Shown here in pieces: positions 1 to 8,194 of a stretch of DNA of 64,000 bases; positions within the stretch are counted from its first letter, which is position 1, and each line of letters begins with the position of its first letter. The notes beneath the pieces are model-generated. The model saw only the letters and a program-made list of their open reading frames with translations, was not told where the DNA came from and searched no databases. The translations under genes were made by a program, and so were the position numbers. This DNA is from PALSA-612 sp963711315. Lineage in GTDB: Bacteria > Actinomycetota > Thermoleophilia > Gaiellales > Gaiellaceae. Location of the stretch: positions 372,001-436,000 of the forward strand of contig CAVQDQ010000004.1 in the NCBI GenBank assembly GCA_963711315.1, in the 5' to 3' direction.

Positions 1-366
1 GCCGACCTCGAGGTTGACGAGGCCGCGCGCGAGATCACACTTTCGAAGCTGCGGCTCGAGGAAGCGCTCGGGCGGCCTGTGCGGGCGTTCGCCTACGTGA
101 AGGGCTCGGAGGCGCACTACCGGCTCGTCCACCTGAGCCTGCTCAAGCAGGCCGGCTACGAGATCGCCTTCACGTCCATCTCCGGCGCGAACGGCCCGCA
201 GACCGACCCGTTGCAACTCCACCGCTACAACGTCGAGCCGTACCCGCCGCGGACATTCGAGCTCGTGCTCGCCGGCGCCTGCGACCTGATCGGGGTCAAG
301 GACACGGTGGCCGGCACGCACGCGCGGCGGTGGTTCAACGCCGCGCTCGGCACCAGCTCGAAGTGA
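1..366 (+). CDS. Polysaccharide deacetylase family protein, C-terminal part (cut by window edge)
   Basis: The reading frame is open from base 1 and ends at TGA 364-366, so the start lies before the window. The visible 121 residues match the C-terminal third of NodB-fold carbohydrate deacetylases: a helix with the SK..LEE.LGRPVRAFAYV pattern, then AGYEIAFTS and an N.P...Y.L.R..V segment. The catalytic Asp/His motifs lie upstream and cannot be seen. GTG 79 is an internal codon, because similarity begins well before it. The stop overlaps the GTG of the acetyltransferase downstream, so it is the first visible gene of a plus-strand operon running to 3385. The family removes acetyl groups from surface sugars, but the activity here is inferred. 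Confidence 0.7.
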   Translation, partial: ADLEVDEAAREITLSKLRLEEALGRPVRAFAYVKGSEAHYRLVHLSLLKQAGYEIAFTSISGANGPQTDPLQLHRYNVEPYPPRTFELVLAGACDLIGVKDTVAGTHARRWFNAALGTSSK

Positions 367-1235
367 GCGACTTCGAGCTCGTCTCGTACGAGCCGCAGCA
401 CAGGAAGGACTACCTGCGGCTCTTGCGTGGCGCATGGGGCGAGGGCGCGATGTCGCCCGACGAGTTCGACTGGTGGTTCGACGGCAACCCCGCCGGCAGC
501 CTGCGCTCGGTGGCCGTTCTGGACGATCGCGTCGTCGCCGTCGCCGGGCACTCGTTGTCTGCCGCGGTGCTCGACGGCGAGCTGCGAACCGCGAGCTTCT
601 CCGTCCACGCGGTGACGCACCCTTCGGCGCGAGGTCGCGGCATCTTCGTGGAGCTCGAGCGAAAGCACGAGCGGGAGGCCCAAGAAATGGGCGTCGCCTG
701 CGTGCTCGCGTTCGCCAGCGCGCCCACAGCACCGCTCTTCCTCGGCCCGCTCCGGTGGACGGCGATCGGGAAGCTCCGAGTCTGGGCGCGTCCGGCGTGG
801 GGAAGTGTCGCCTCGGACCGGACGGCGTACACGGCCGGCAACGCCGAAGATGCGGCTGCCGACTGGCCGAATCACGTCGTTCGCGACGGCGAATACCTCA
901 GGTGGCGCTACCTCGACTCGCCGCGCGGCTACGAGCTCTTTGCGACCCACGACGGCTACGCCGTTGTCTGGCCGGCCAAGCGACACAAGGGACGGACGAT
1001 CTCGGTGGTCGCCGATCACGTCGGCCCGGCCGATCTGCTGCCCGAGGCACGACAGCGGGCGCAGGCGCGGTTCCAGTTTGCGCTGCCGGCGCCCGGGCAG
1101 CGGCGGGCGTACCTGGCCGCGGGCTTTCTGCCAACTCCGCAGACGCTGAACTTCATGGGCAAGGCGCTGGCGGGGCGGCTGAACACCGATCCCGGCGCCT
1201 GGCGCGTGACGCTCGGGGACACGGATTTCTTTTGA
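363..1235 (+). CDS. GNAT family N-acetyltransferase
   Basis: This 290-residue protein starts at GTG 363, which overlaps the preceding stop (GTGA). Its N-terminal half shows a GNAT fold: a DFELVSYEPQHRKDYLRL start, a VAVAGH strand, and an acetyl-CoA loop reading HPSARGRGIFVELERKH (the R/Q-x-x-G-x-G/A pattern). The C-terminal half continues the fold and ends near ALPAPGQRRAYLAAGF, as in acetyltransferases of sugar or capsule loci. The acceptor is unknown; acetylation of a sugar amine or another surface precursor fits the neighbourhood. The stop TGA 1233-1235 overlaps the TTG start of the next glycosyltransferase. Confidence 0.72.
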   Translation: MSDFELVSYEPQHRKDYLRLLRGAWGEGAMSPDEFDWWFDGNPAGSLRSVAVLDDRVVAVAGHSLSAAVLDGELRTASFSVHAVTHPSARGRGIFVELERKHEREAQEMGVACVLAFASAPTAPLFLGPLRWTAIGKLRVWARPAWGSVASDRTAYTAGNAEDAAADWPNHVVRDGEYLRWRYLDSPRGYELFATHDGYAVVWPAKRHKGRTISVVADHVGPADLLPEARQRAQARFQFALPAPGQRRAYLAAGFLPTPQTLNFMGKALAGRLNTDPGAWRVTLGDTDFF

Positions 1236-2288
1236 CGGGGCGGCTGATCTTCATCACGCAGCAGGTCGATCCTGGGCACCCGGCGCTCGCGGCCACGGTG
1301 CCGAAGATCCGCGCGCTCGCCGAGCGGGTCGACGAGGTGGTCGTGCTCGCCGATCGCGTGCTTCCCGGCACGCTGCCGGACAACTGCCGCAGCCTCAGCT
1401 TCGCCTCGCGCACGAAGGCCGGGCGTGGCCTGCGCTTCGAGGCGGCGCTCGCGAAAGAGCTGGCGCAGCGGCCGCGTCCCGTTGCGATCGTCGCGCACAT
1501 GTGCCCGATCTATGCAGTGCTGGCGGCGCCGCTTGCGCGGCCGCTCGGCGTGCCGCTGCTGCTCTGGTTCACGCACTGGAAGCGCACGCGGACGCTGGAG
1601 GCCGCGGAGACGGCGTCCACGGCCGTCGTCAGCGTCGACCGGCGCTCGTTCCCGATCGACTCGCCGAAAGTCGTCGCCATCGGGCACGGCATCGACCTCG
1701 ACGAGTTCCCGTGTCGCTCCGAGGGTCAGCGCGCGAATGACTTCCGCGTCGCGTCGCTCGGCCGCTACTCGCGTGCGAAGGGTCTGGAGACCATCGTCCG
1801 CGGCGTTGCACTGGCCGCGGAGCACGGCCTCGACGTGCGCCTCGAAGTGCACGGCCCCGCGCTGTCCGCGGCCGAGCGCGAGCACCGCGGCGAGCTCGAG
1901 CGGCTGGTCGGAGAGCTCGGCCTCGACTCGCGAGTGCGCCTGGACGCGGCCGTGCTGCGCTCGGAGGTGCCCGAGATCCTCGGCCGCGCCGACTGCCTCG
2001 TCAACAACATGGAGGCGGGGGCGCCGGACAAGATCGTCTACGAGGCCGGGGCGAGCTGCCTGCCCGTGATCGCGTCGAATCCCGTCTTCGACGGGCTGCT
2101 GAACGGCCTGCTCGTGCCGCTCCAGTTCGACCGCGCACGACCCCGAGCAGCTCGCGGCTCGCATCGAGCGCCTGGCGATCATGACCCCGGCGCAGCGCGC
2201 CTCGATCGGCCGCGTGCTGCGCGAGCGCGTGGCGGCCGACCACTCTGTCCAGCACTGGGCCGAACGTATCCTCGAGGTGGCCCACTGA
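1232..2288 (+). CDS. Glycosyltransferase family 4 (one frameshift)
   Basis: Starting at TTG 1232 (TTGA overlap), the frame encodes a GT4/GT-B enzyme of about 351 residues once repaired. Recognisable parts are LIFITQQVDPGHPAL at the N-terminus, a central VASLGRYSRAKGLETI donor-domain start, and APDKIVYEAGASCLPVI in the place of the usual EX7E motif. An extra C near 2136 shifts the frame; without it the reading continues FDRDDPEQLAARIERL to TGA 2286-2288. That stop overlaps the ATG of the following glycosyltransferase. Without the repair this frame would fuse into the next gene, which is an artefact. Donor and acceptor sugars cannot be read from sequence. Confidence 0.75.
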
Positions 2289-3385
2289 TGAGCACGAACG
2301 GCGCAAAAGTCCTGCATTTCCAGAAGGTCGCCGGCATTTCCGGCTCGGAGGCGCACCTGCTCTCGCTGCTGCCCCGGCTCGCCGAGCGCGGCTGGGACGT
2401 GCGCATGCTCATGCTCCACGAGCACGAGCCTGGCGCCTGGGACTTCGCGCGCGAGCTCGAGTCGCGCGGCGTGCCGCTCGACGCGATCCCCATTCAGCGC
2501 GACTTCGACCCGGCCGCCTTCATGCGGCTCGTCTCGTACGTCGGCCGCGAGCGCCCGACCATCCTCCACACGCACCTCGTCCACGCCGACGCATACGGTC
2601 AGATCGCCGGCGCGCTGGCGGGCGTGCCGGTGCGCGTGTCGACGAAGCACGGCTTCAACGAGTTCCGCGAGGGCCGCGCCTTCGCGCTAGCCGACCGCGG
2701 AGTCGCGAGCCTCGCGCACGTTCACATCGCCATCTCGCGCGGCCTTGCGCAGTACCTGGAGCAGGCGGAGGGCTTCGACGCGGAGGACTTCGAGATCGTC
2801 CACTACGGCATCGCGCCGCGCGGCGAACCGTTGCCTTATGCGGAGTCGACGCCGCGCTTGCTCTGCGTCGGCCGGCTGATTCCCATCAAGGGGCACATCG
2901 TGCTGCTGCGCGCCTTCGCGGAGGCGCGGAAGGAAGTGTCCGGTCTGACGCTCGACATCGCCGGCCGTGGGCCACTCGAACCGGCGCTGAAAGCATTGGC
3001 CCGCGAGCTCGAGGTGGACGACGCCGTGCGCTTCCTCGGCTATGTGTCGCCGATCCAGGACGCGATCGAGCGTTCGGCGGTGATCGTCGTCCCGTCGATG
3101 GGCGAGGGCTTCGGCATGGTGGCGCTGGAGGCGATGGAGCGCGCGCGGCCCGTGATCGCCGCGGCCATCGGCGGCCTGGGTGAGCTCGTGGCCGACGGCG
3201 AGACCGGCGTGCTGGTGGCGCCGGGAGACGCTCAGCCGCTCGCGCGAGCGATCGTCGAGGTGGCGGGAGACCTCGACCGGGCTGCGCGGATGGGAGCAGC
3301 AGGGCGGGGGCGAGCCCTGACGGAGTTCCTCGAGGACCGCTGCATCGAGCGGACCGAGCAGCTCTACGAGAGAGCGCTCTCGTAG
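2288..3385 (+). CDS. Glycosyltransferase family 4
   Basis: An intact 365-residue GT-B enzyme starting at ATG 2288 (ATGA overlap with the stop upstream). The N-terminal acceptor domain opens with KVLHFQKVAGISGSEAHLL and carries HTHLVHADAYG. The donor domain begins RLLCVGRLIPIKGH and has the EX7E nucleotide-sugar motif in GEGFGMVALEAMERARPVI. It is clearly paralogous to the convergent gene at 3364-4386, sharing HTHLVHAD.YG, VSTKH and HYG. Its last codons (LYERALS) lie inside a 12-bp perfect inverted repeat whose other arm encodes the end of that paralogue. Last gene of the 1-3385 operon. Confidence 0.88.
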   Translation: MSTNGAKVLHFQKVAGISGSEAHLLSLLPRLAERGWDVRMLMLHEHEPGAWDFARELESRGVPLDAIPIQRDFDPAAFMRLVSYVGRERPTILHTHLVHADAYGQIAGALAGVPVRVSTKHGFNEFREGRAFALADRGVASLAHVHIAISRGLAQYLEQAEGFDAEDFEIVHYGIAPRGEPLPYAESTPRLLCVGRLIPIKGHIVLLRAFAEARKEVSGLTLDIAGRGPLEPALKALARELEVDDAVRFLGYVSPIQDAIERSAVIVVPSMGEGFGMVALEAMERARPVIAAAIGGLGELVADGETGVLVAPGDAQPLARAIVEVAGDLDRAARMGAAGRGRALTEFLEDRCIERTEQLYERALS

Positions 3386-3388
3386 AGC
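3361..3388. terminator. Bidirectional hairpin shared by two convergent coding sequences
   Basis: GCTCTACGAGAG (3361-3372) is perfectly complementary to 3377-3388, with the 4-base loop AGCG. There is no T tract on either side. Because the palindrome is coding on both strands, the converging glycosyltransferases end in nearly the same peptide (LYERALS and LYESALS). A terminator or mRNA 3'-end protector serving both strands is inferred. Confidence 0.55.
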
Positions 3389-4386
3389 GCCAGCGTTCGA
3401 TGAGTCATCCGCGCGACCGAGAACAGCGATCGCGCGCGGCCGAGCCCGAGCGTGCCGTACATCCAGTCGGCCAGCACCGTTGCGACGTCGCGCGCTAGCG
3501 CCTCGGAATCGTCGGGCGGAAAGAGCAGTCCGGTCCTGCCTTCGGCCACGAGCTCCGGAGCCGAGCCTGCATCGGCGGCCACCACGGGCCTCCCGGCCAG
3601 CATCGCTTCCAGCATCGCGAGGCCGAAGCCTTCCCACCGCGCGGGATGGACGACGACGTTGCAGCGCCGGTAGAGGGCCGCGACGTCTCCTACACGCCCC
3701 GGCATGAGGACGCGGTCGTAGACGCCCAGCTCGCGCGCGAGCGATTCGAGTCGCGGCCGCTCGGATCCCTCGCCGAGCACCAGCAGCGTCGCGTCGGGAA
3801 TGGACGGCAGCGCGCGGATTGCCGTGTCGACGCCCTTCTGCGGCGCGAGCCTTGCGACGCAGAGCAGCAGCGGCGAGCCCTCGGGAATCGGCAGGTCGGG
3901 GTTCTCGGCCCACGCCTCCGGCAGCGCGTCGAGCCCGTAGTGGATGACCTCGATCTTGTCCTCCGGCAGCCCCACGTCCTCCACGTTGAAACGGCGAACG
4001 GCATCACTGATGGCGACGATCCTCCTGGCTCGCCGCGCCAGTACACGCTCCGCGAAGCGCCATGGCCCGGCGCGAAACGGGTCGGGGTTGTGCTTGGTGG
4101 ACACGATCGGCGTGCGCGTCGCAATGGCGCCGTAGACGTCGGCGTGCACTAGATGCGTGTGGACGAGATCCGGCTTCGCGCGCTTCAAGGCCCCCCGCAG
4201 CTGCCACGGCCGTGAGAGTCGCTCGAACGGCACGCTGAGCTCCTCGTAGAACGGGTCGGCGCCGGGCATGTCGAGCCCGACGAACGACACATCGACCCCT
4301 CTCGCGGCAAGCGCCGGCAGCAGCGTCAGGAGGTGCCGCTCAGACCCGCCGATCCCCCCGATGCGATGGACGTGCACCACGTTCAT
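3364..4386 (-). CDS. Glycosyltransferase family 4
   Basis: A 340-residue GT-B glycosyltransferase starting at ATG 4386, whose first bases overlap the stop of the membrane glycosyltransferase before it (ATGA). The acceptor domain begins MNVVHVHRIGGIGGSERHLL with HTHLVHADVYG downstream; the donor domain has LLLCVARLAPQKGVDTAI and the EX7E motif in EGFGLAMLEAMLAGRPVV. It is the third gene of a minus-strand unit asnB - membrane GT - GT4. Its 3' end overlaps the convergent paralogue by 22 bases within a palindrome. Sugar specificity is unknown. Confidence 0.87.
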   Translation of the reverse strand: MNVVHVHRIGGIGGSERHLLTLLPALAARGVDVSFVGLDMPGADPFYEELSVPFERLSRPWQLRGALKRAKPDLVHTHLVHADVYGAIATRTPIVSTKHNPDPFRAGPWRFAERVLARRARRIVAISDAVRRFNVEDVGLPEDKIEVIHYGLDALPEAWAENPDLPIPEGSPLLLCVARLAPQKGVDTAIRALPSIPDATLLVLGEGSERPRLESLARELGVYDRVLMPGRVGDVAALYRRCNVVVHPARWEGFGLAMLEAMLAGRPVVAADAGSAPELVAEGRTGLLFPPDDSEALARDVATVLADWMYGTLGLGRARSLFSVARMTHRTLALYESALS

Positions 4387-5625
4387 CGCGCAGGTCTCCG
4401 GCGATCGACCAGCGAGACGACGGCTGCCCCGGCAGCGAGCGCCAGCACGAAGTCCCACGGCACGCGGTAGCGCGTCGCCCCGGCGAACACGAGCGCGGCA
4501 AGCGTGTTATAGGCGAGCAGTGCGACGAAGAGCACGGCGATCCGCCTCGGCATGACGAAGAGGCCGATCGCGCGCGAGCACGTAGAGCGGGATCGTGTAC
4601 AGCGGCTGCACCCACGTCCGGGCGTCGTCGACCAGGCCGCCCGCCTCCGCCCGCCCCTCGGTGCGGATCGACCGCGGATCCCACAGCATGCGGGCCGCCT
4701 GCCCCATCAGCCGAGCCTTCTCACCGGGATGGTCTTGCCAGAAATCGATCACCTCGCGGCGGTAGAGCCGCATCTGCGCGCACTCGTCGACGCTCGTCGG
4801 CTTGCCGGCCTTCGTGAGATCGGCCGCCAGCTCGGGCCATGGAGGCGCGCCGGGGAGGTTGGGGACGTCGTCGATCCAGGCTCCGCTTGCCAGTGTTCGG
4901 TAGGTGTTGACGTTGTTCGCCTTCCACAGCGCGCGCGAGTCGGTTGTGAGCGTGAAGCAGCCGACATTCGCCTGGTTGCGGATGAGCCAGGGGACGAGCG
5001 TGACGACGCATGCGGCCAGCGTCACGCCTGCGGTCAGCCAGCCCTTCCTGCGCCAGAGGAGGTAGCCGGCGATCACGAGCGGGAGCAGCACGAGGCGCGA
5101 GTTGCCGAGGATCGCGAGCCCGAGGGCGAGCCCGAGTAGTGCCGGGGCGACGAGCCCGCCGCGTCGCTCTCCGACGACGAGCGTCAGCAGCACGACGACC
5201 GCAGCCAGCAGCTGGTCGAGCAGCTCGCGGTTGACGTGGACGTCGTGCCAGACGAGGTACGGGCTGAGCGTGGCCACGACCGCGGCGACGAGGCCTGCCC
5301 GATGCGAGAGGAACCGCCGCCCCGTCTCGTACACGACGAGCGCGGTGAGTGCGGCGACGGCGATCTGCGCGAGCCCTACCGACCACCAGTCGCGCCCGGC
5401 GATCCAGTAGATCGGGATCAGGAAGAACGAGTAGAGCGGCTGCGTCCAGGCCGACGGCTCGCCCGGGAGAAAGCCGAATGTCCCGTGGTCGACGAACGTG
5501 CGGGCGAACTCGTCGCTCTTCTCTGTGAACGACTCGAGGATGTCGTTGCGTTCGAGGAGGAGGACGGCGAGCCGCGGCACGACCGCCGCCGCCGCGACGA
5601 CGACGTATGCCTGGCGGCGGGTCAT
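4383..5625 (-). CDS. Polytopic membrane glycosyltransferase, GT39/ArnT-like (one frameshift)
   Basis: Starts at ATG 5625 (overlapping the asnB stop) and, when repaired, ends at TGA 4383-4385 with about 413 residues. It is very hydrophobic, with roughly ten membrane segments. An acidic first loop (KSDEFARTFVDHGTFGF) sits where GT-C enzymes carry their catalytic Asp/Glu, and a tryptophan-rich APPWPELAAD loop lies in the middle. An extra base in the CGCGCG run at 4570-4576 shifts the frame after PLYVLAR; removing it restores two more membrane segments and VVSLVDRRRPAR. GT-C enzymes transfer sugars from polyprenyl-phosphate donors outside the membrane; this is inferred from architecture. Confidence 0.68.
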
Positions 5626-7457
5626 CGATCGAGATGCGTCCGCTGCCAGAGCTCGAGCATCAGCAGGCACCACAGGCCGTGTGCGTGGTCGGCGCGGCCG
5701 TCCACGTGGTCCCTCAGCAACCGCTCCACAGCACGCGGTCGCAGCTGGCCACGGCCGCGCGCGCGAGCGTCGAGCAGCACGTCTCCGGCGAGCTCGCGGA
5801 GCTCGTTACGGAACCAGTCGGCGAGTGGCACGCCGAAGCCTGACTTGCTCCGCTCTGCAATCTCGCCGGGAAGGTCGGCCGCGAACGCGCGCCGCAGCGC
5901 CTCCTTGCCGCGCCTGCCCTTCGTCTTCAGCTCGGGCGGCAGCGAGACGCCGAGCTGGAGCACCTCCCAGTCGAGGAACGGCGAGCGGAGCTCGAGCGAA
6001 TGCGCCATCGAGGCGATGTCGGCTTTGACCAGGAGGTCGCCGGGCAGATACGTCTGGACGTCCAGCAGCTGCAGGCCGGTGATACCGCCGGCCGGAGGAG
6101 GGCCGAGCAGCTGCCAGGCCGGGGACGGCCGTGGCACGAAGTCGGCGTCGAGTAGCTCGATGCGGGACTCTGCGGGGAAGACTTCCATCAGCTTCCCGTA
6201 GCGCTCGCCAGGCTCCGCAGCGGCGACCTCCAGCAGACGCGCTGCCCGCACGGCCGTCGACCGCCGCTCCCTGCCCATGGAGCGCAGGGCACGGGCCGCC
6301 GTTGCCGCTCCGGGCACGTGGAGGCGGCCGGCGAGCTCGTGCGCGATGTACCGCTCATAGCCGGCGAACGACTCGTCGCCTCCGTCCCCGGTCAGCGCCA
6401 CGGTGACGTGCCGGCGTGCCGCCTCGCACACGAGGTACAAGGGCAGGGCAGCGTCGTCCCCGAGCGGCTCGTCGAAGGACTCAGCGAGTCGCGGCAGCGT
6501 GCCGGCCACGTCCTCCTCGAGCACGATTTCCTCGTGCTCGGTCGCGTAGCGCTCCGCCACGGCGCGGGCGTCGCGGCGCTCGTCATAGCGCTCGTCGTCA
6601 AAACAGACCGTGAACGTCCGCACGGGATGCGTGGACGCCTGCGCCATGAGGCCGACGACGATGCTCGAGTCGATGCCGCCCGAGAGCAGCGCCCCCAGGG
6701 GCACGTCGGAGATCAAGCGGCGCCGGACCGCGGCCTCCACGCGCTCGCGGACGAGTGCCAGCCAGTCGCCTTCGCTCTCGGGCCCCAGCTGCTCGAGCTT
6801 CGCGTAGCGCTCGACGCGAACGCTGCCGCCCTCGGCCACCATCACGTGTCCCGGCGGGAGCTTCTCGACGCCCGTCAGGCCGGTGCCCCCGGGGACGTAC
6901 TGGAGAGCGAGGAACGCGTCGATGGCCTGCGGGTCGACCTCGCGCGAGACTTCGGGCAGCGTCAGAAGCGCCTTCAGCTCGGACGCGAAGGCGAGGGAGC
7001 CATCCGGCAGCCGTGTCCAGAGCAGCGGCTTCTTGCCGACGCGGTCGCGCGCGAGCACGAGGCGCTCGCGCCTCTGGTCCCACAGCGCGACCGTGAACAT
7101 GCCCGACATGTGCTCTGCGAACCCAATCCCGTATTCCTCGTACAGATGCGGGATGACCGGCGTGTCGCCGGTGCCTCGGACTTCGTGGCCGCGCTTCGTG
7201 AGGTCCTCGCGCAGCTCGAGGAAGTTGTAGATCTCACCGTTGAAGACGCAGACGACGTCGCCGGCCTCGTTCTCGACCGGCTGGCTGCCGGTGACGAGGT
7301 CGATGATCCGCAGCCTCCGGTTGCCGAGCACGCACCGTCCGAAGCTGTCGACGGAGCCCTCGTCCGGCCCGCGGTGGATGAGCGCAGCGTTCATCCGCCC
7401 CACGAGGGAGGCGTCCGCCGGGCCGGAGGCTGCTAGGAATCCGCAGATGCCGCACAC
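5622..7457 (-). CDS. asnB: Asparagine synthase (glutamine-hydrolysing), AsnB family
   Basis: The GTG start at 7457 places the nucleophile Cys at residue 2 (MCGICGF), as required for class II glutamine amidotransferases. The N-terminal domain also shows RHRGPDEG-like HRGPDEG, NGEIYNF and GTGDTPV. The synthetase domain has the pyrophosphate loop SGGIDSS, then TGDGGDESFAGYERY. At 611 residues it has normal length. Such AsnB-type genes in polysaccharide loci may amidate a sugar acid or supply asparagine; which applies here cannot be told. First gene of a minus-strand unit down to 3364. Its start overlaps the divergent gene at 7447 by 11 bases, so each promoter lies within the other's coding sequence. 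Confidence 0.9.
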   Translation of the reverse strand: MCGICGFLAASGPADASLVGRMNAALIHRGPDEGSVDSFGRCVLGNRRLRIIDLVTGSQPVENEAGDVVCVFNGEIYNFLELREDLTKRGHEVRGTGDTPVIPHLYEEYGIGFAEHMSGMFTVALWDQRRERLVLARDRVGKKPLLWTRLPDGSLAFASELKALLTLPEVSREVDPQAIDAFLALQYVPGGTGLTGVEKLPPGHVMVAEGGSVRVERYAKLEQLGPESEGDWLALVRERVEAAVRRRLISDVPLGALLSGGIDSSIVVGLMAQASTHPVRTFTVCFDDERYDERRDARAVAERYATEHEEIVLEEDVAGTLPRLAESFDEPLGDDAALPLYLVCEAARRHVTVALTGDGGDESFAGYERYIAHELAGRLHVPGAATAARALRSMGRERRSTAVRAARLLEVAAAEPGERYGKLMEVFPAESRIELLDADFVPRPSPAWQLLGPPPAGGITGLQLLDVQTYLPGDLLVKADIASMAHSLELRSPFLDWEVLQLGVSLPPELKTKGRRGKEALRRAFAADLPGEIAERSKSGFGVPLADWFRNELRELAGDVLLDARARGRGQLRPRAVERLLRDHVDGRADHAHGLWCLLMLELWQRTHLDR

Positions 7458-8187
7458 GACGAACAAACCGTACGCAGTTGTTTCGTGCCACGTCGAACGA
7501 CCGCTCGACGACGAGTGCTGGCGGCAGTTCTCCCGGCTTCGGGAGGGAACGCCGGGAGGTTTTGCGATCGCGGCGCTGCTGCGGCCGCCGGACGCCGAAG
7601 CCGGTGAGGACTCAGAGCGATGGCTCGAGCGGGCACGCGCCGCCGCGCAGCAGGGGCCGTTCGGCCACCACACGCACTTCGTCGGGCCCACGCATGCCCG
7701 GCCGCTAGCCGGCAGCGGCGGGCACGCCGACCGTGTCCGGCGCGAGGCGCTCTGGATGCGCGGGCAAGGCCTCGAGCCACGGCTCTTCTGCGGTGGCGGC
7801 TGGTACATCGACGAGGACGTGGCCGCCGTCCTGGCGGAGCTCGGCTACGCCGACTGCACTGGCACCGCTTTCACTCCGTCGTATCTCGGACACGGCGAGC
7901 CGCGACTGGCGGCGGATAGCCCCGCCTGGCTCACGCTGCCGGACGGCCAACGCCTGCTCGAGCTTCCGGCCACGCACTCTCTCGGCATGGCCGCCCGTGG
8001 CGCAAGCGGCACGCTGCCGCCGTACGTCCACGTGTACTTCCACGACACGGATTTGCTGTCCCGGAAACGCCGAATCGGGCTGCGAATCGCGCTCGAGGTG
8101 CTGTCGCGGCGCTGCGAGGTCTCGGATCTGGACGCACTCCGAAAAGCCTCTGTGGATGCCCCTCAGCAGGCGTTCGCCCTACACTGA
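7447..8187 (+). CDS. Polysaccharide deacetylase-like protein (degenerate NodB fold)
   Basis: A 246-residue protein starting at ATG 7447, divergent from asnB. It opens YAVVSCHVERPLDDECW, then has GPFGHHTHFVGP, LEPRLFCGGGWYIDEDVAAVLAELGYADCT and ATHSLGMA...VHVYFHDTDLL. The succession of strands, the His-rich HHTHF and the late GYADCT strand resemble carbohydrate esterase 4 proteins. The canonical TFDDG motif is not present and the metal ligands cannot be assigned with confidence. It may be a divergent deacetylase or a non-catalytic relative. The stop at 8185-8187 lies just before the start of the sugar transferase, so the two are probably co-transcribed. Confidence 0.55.
   Translation: MPHTTNKPYAVVSCHVERPLDDECWRQFSRLREGTPGGFAIAALLRPPDAEAGEDSERWLERARAAAQQGPFGHHTHFVGPTHARPLAGSGGHADRVRREALWMRGQGLEPRLFCGGGWYIDEDVAAVLAELGYADCTGTAFTPSYLGHGEPRLAADSPAWLTLPDGQRLLELPATHSLGMAARGASGTLPPYVHVYFHDTDLLSRKRRIGLRIALEVLSRRCEVSDLDALRKASVDAPQQAFALH
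7467..7472 (-). promoter_or_regulatory. Candidate leaderless -10 box of asnB
   Basis: TACGGT on the minus strand, 9 bases before the GTG at 7457; this fits the TANNNT actinobacterial -10 pattern. No convincing -35 element is seen. Confidence 0.35.
8180..8185 (+). promoter_or_regulatory. Candidate -10 box before the initiating sugar transferase
   Basis: TACACT overlaps the previous stop and lies 9 bases before GTG 8195. It could give an internal, nearly leaderless transcript of the sugar transferase operon. Confidence 0.3.
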
Positions 8188-8194
8188 TACTTCC

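Noticed and set aside
434..3385. A single open frame of nearly 1,000 codons covering three genes
   Set aside because: The first third is out-of-frame text over the acetyltransferase, and the join between the two glycosyltransferases depends on the extra base at 2136. It is not a fusion protein.
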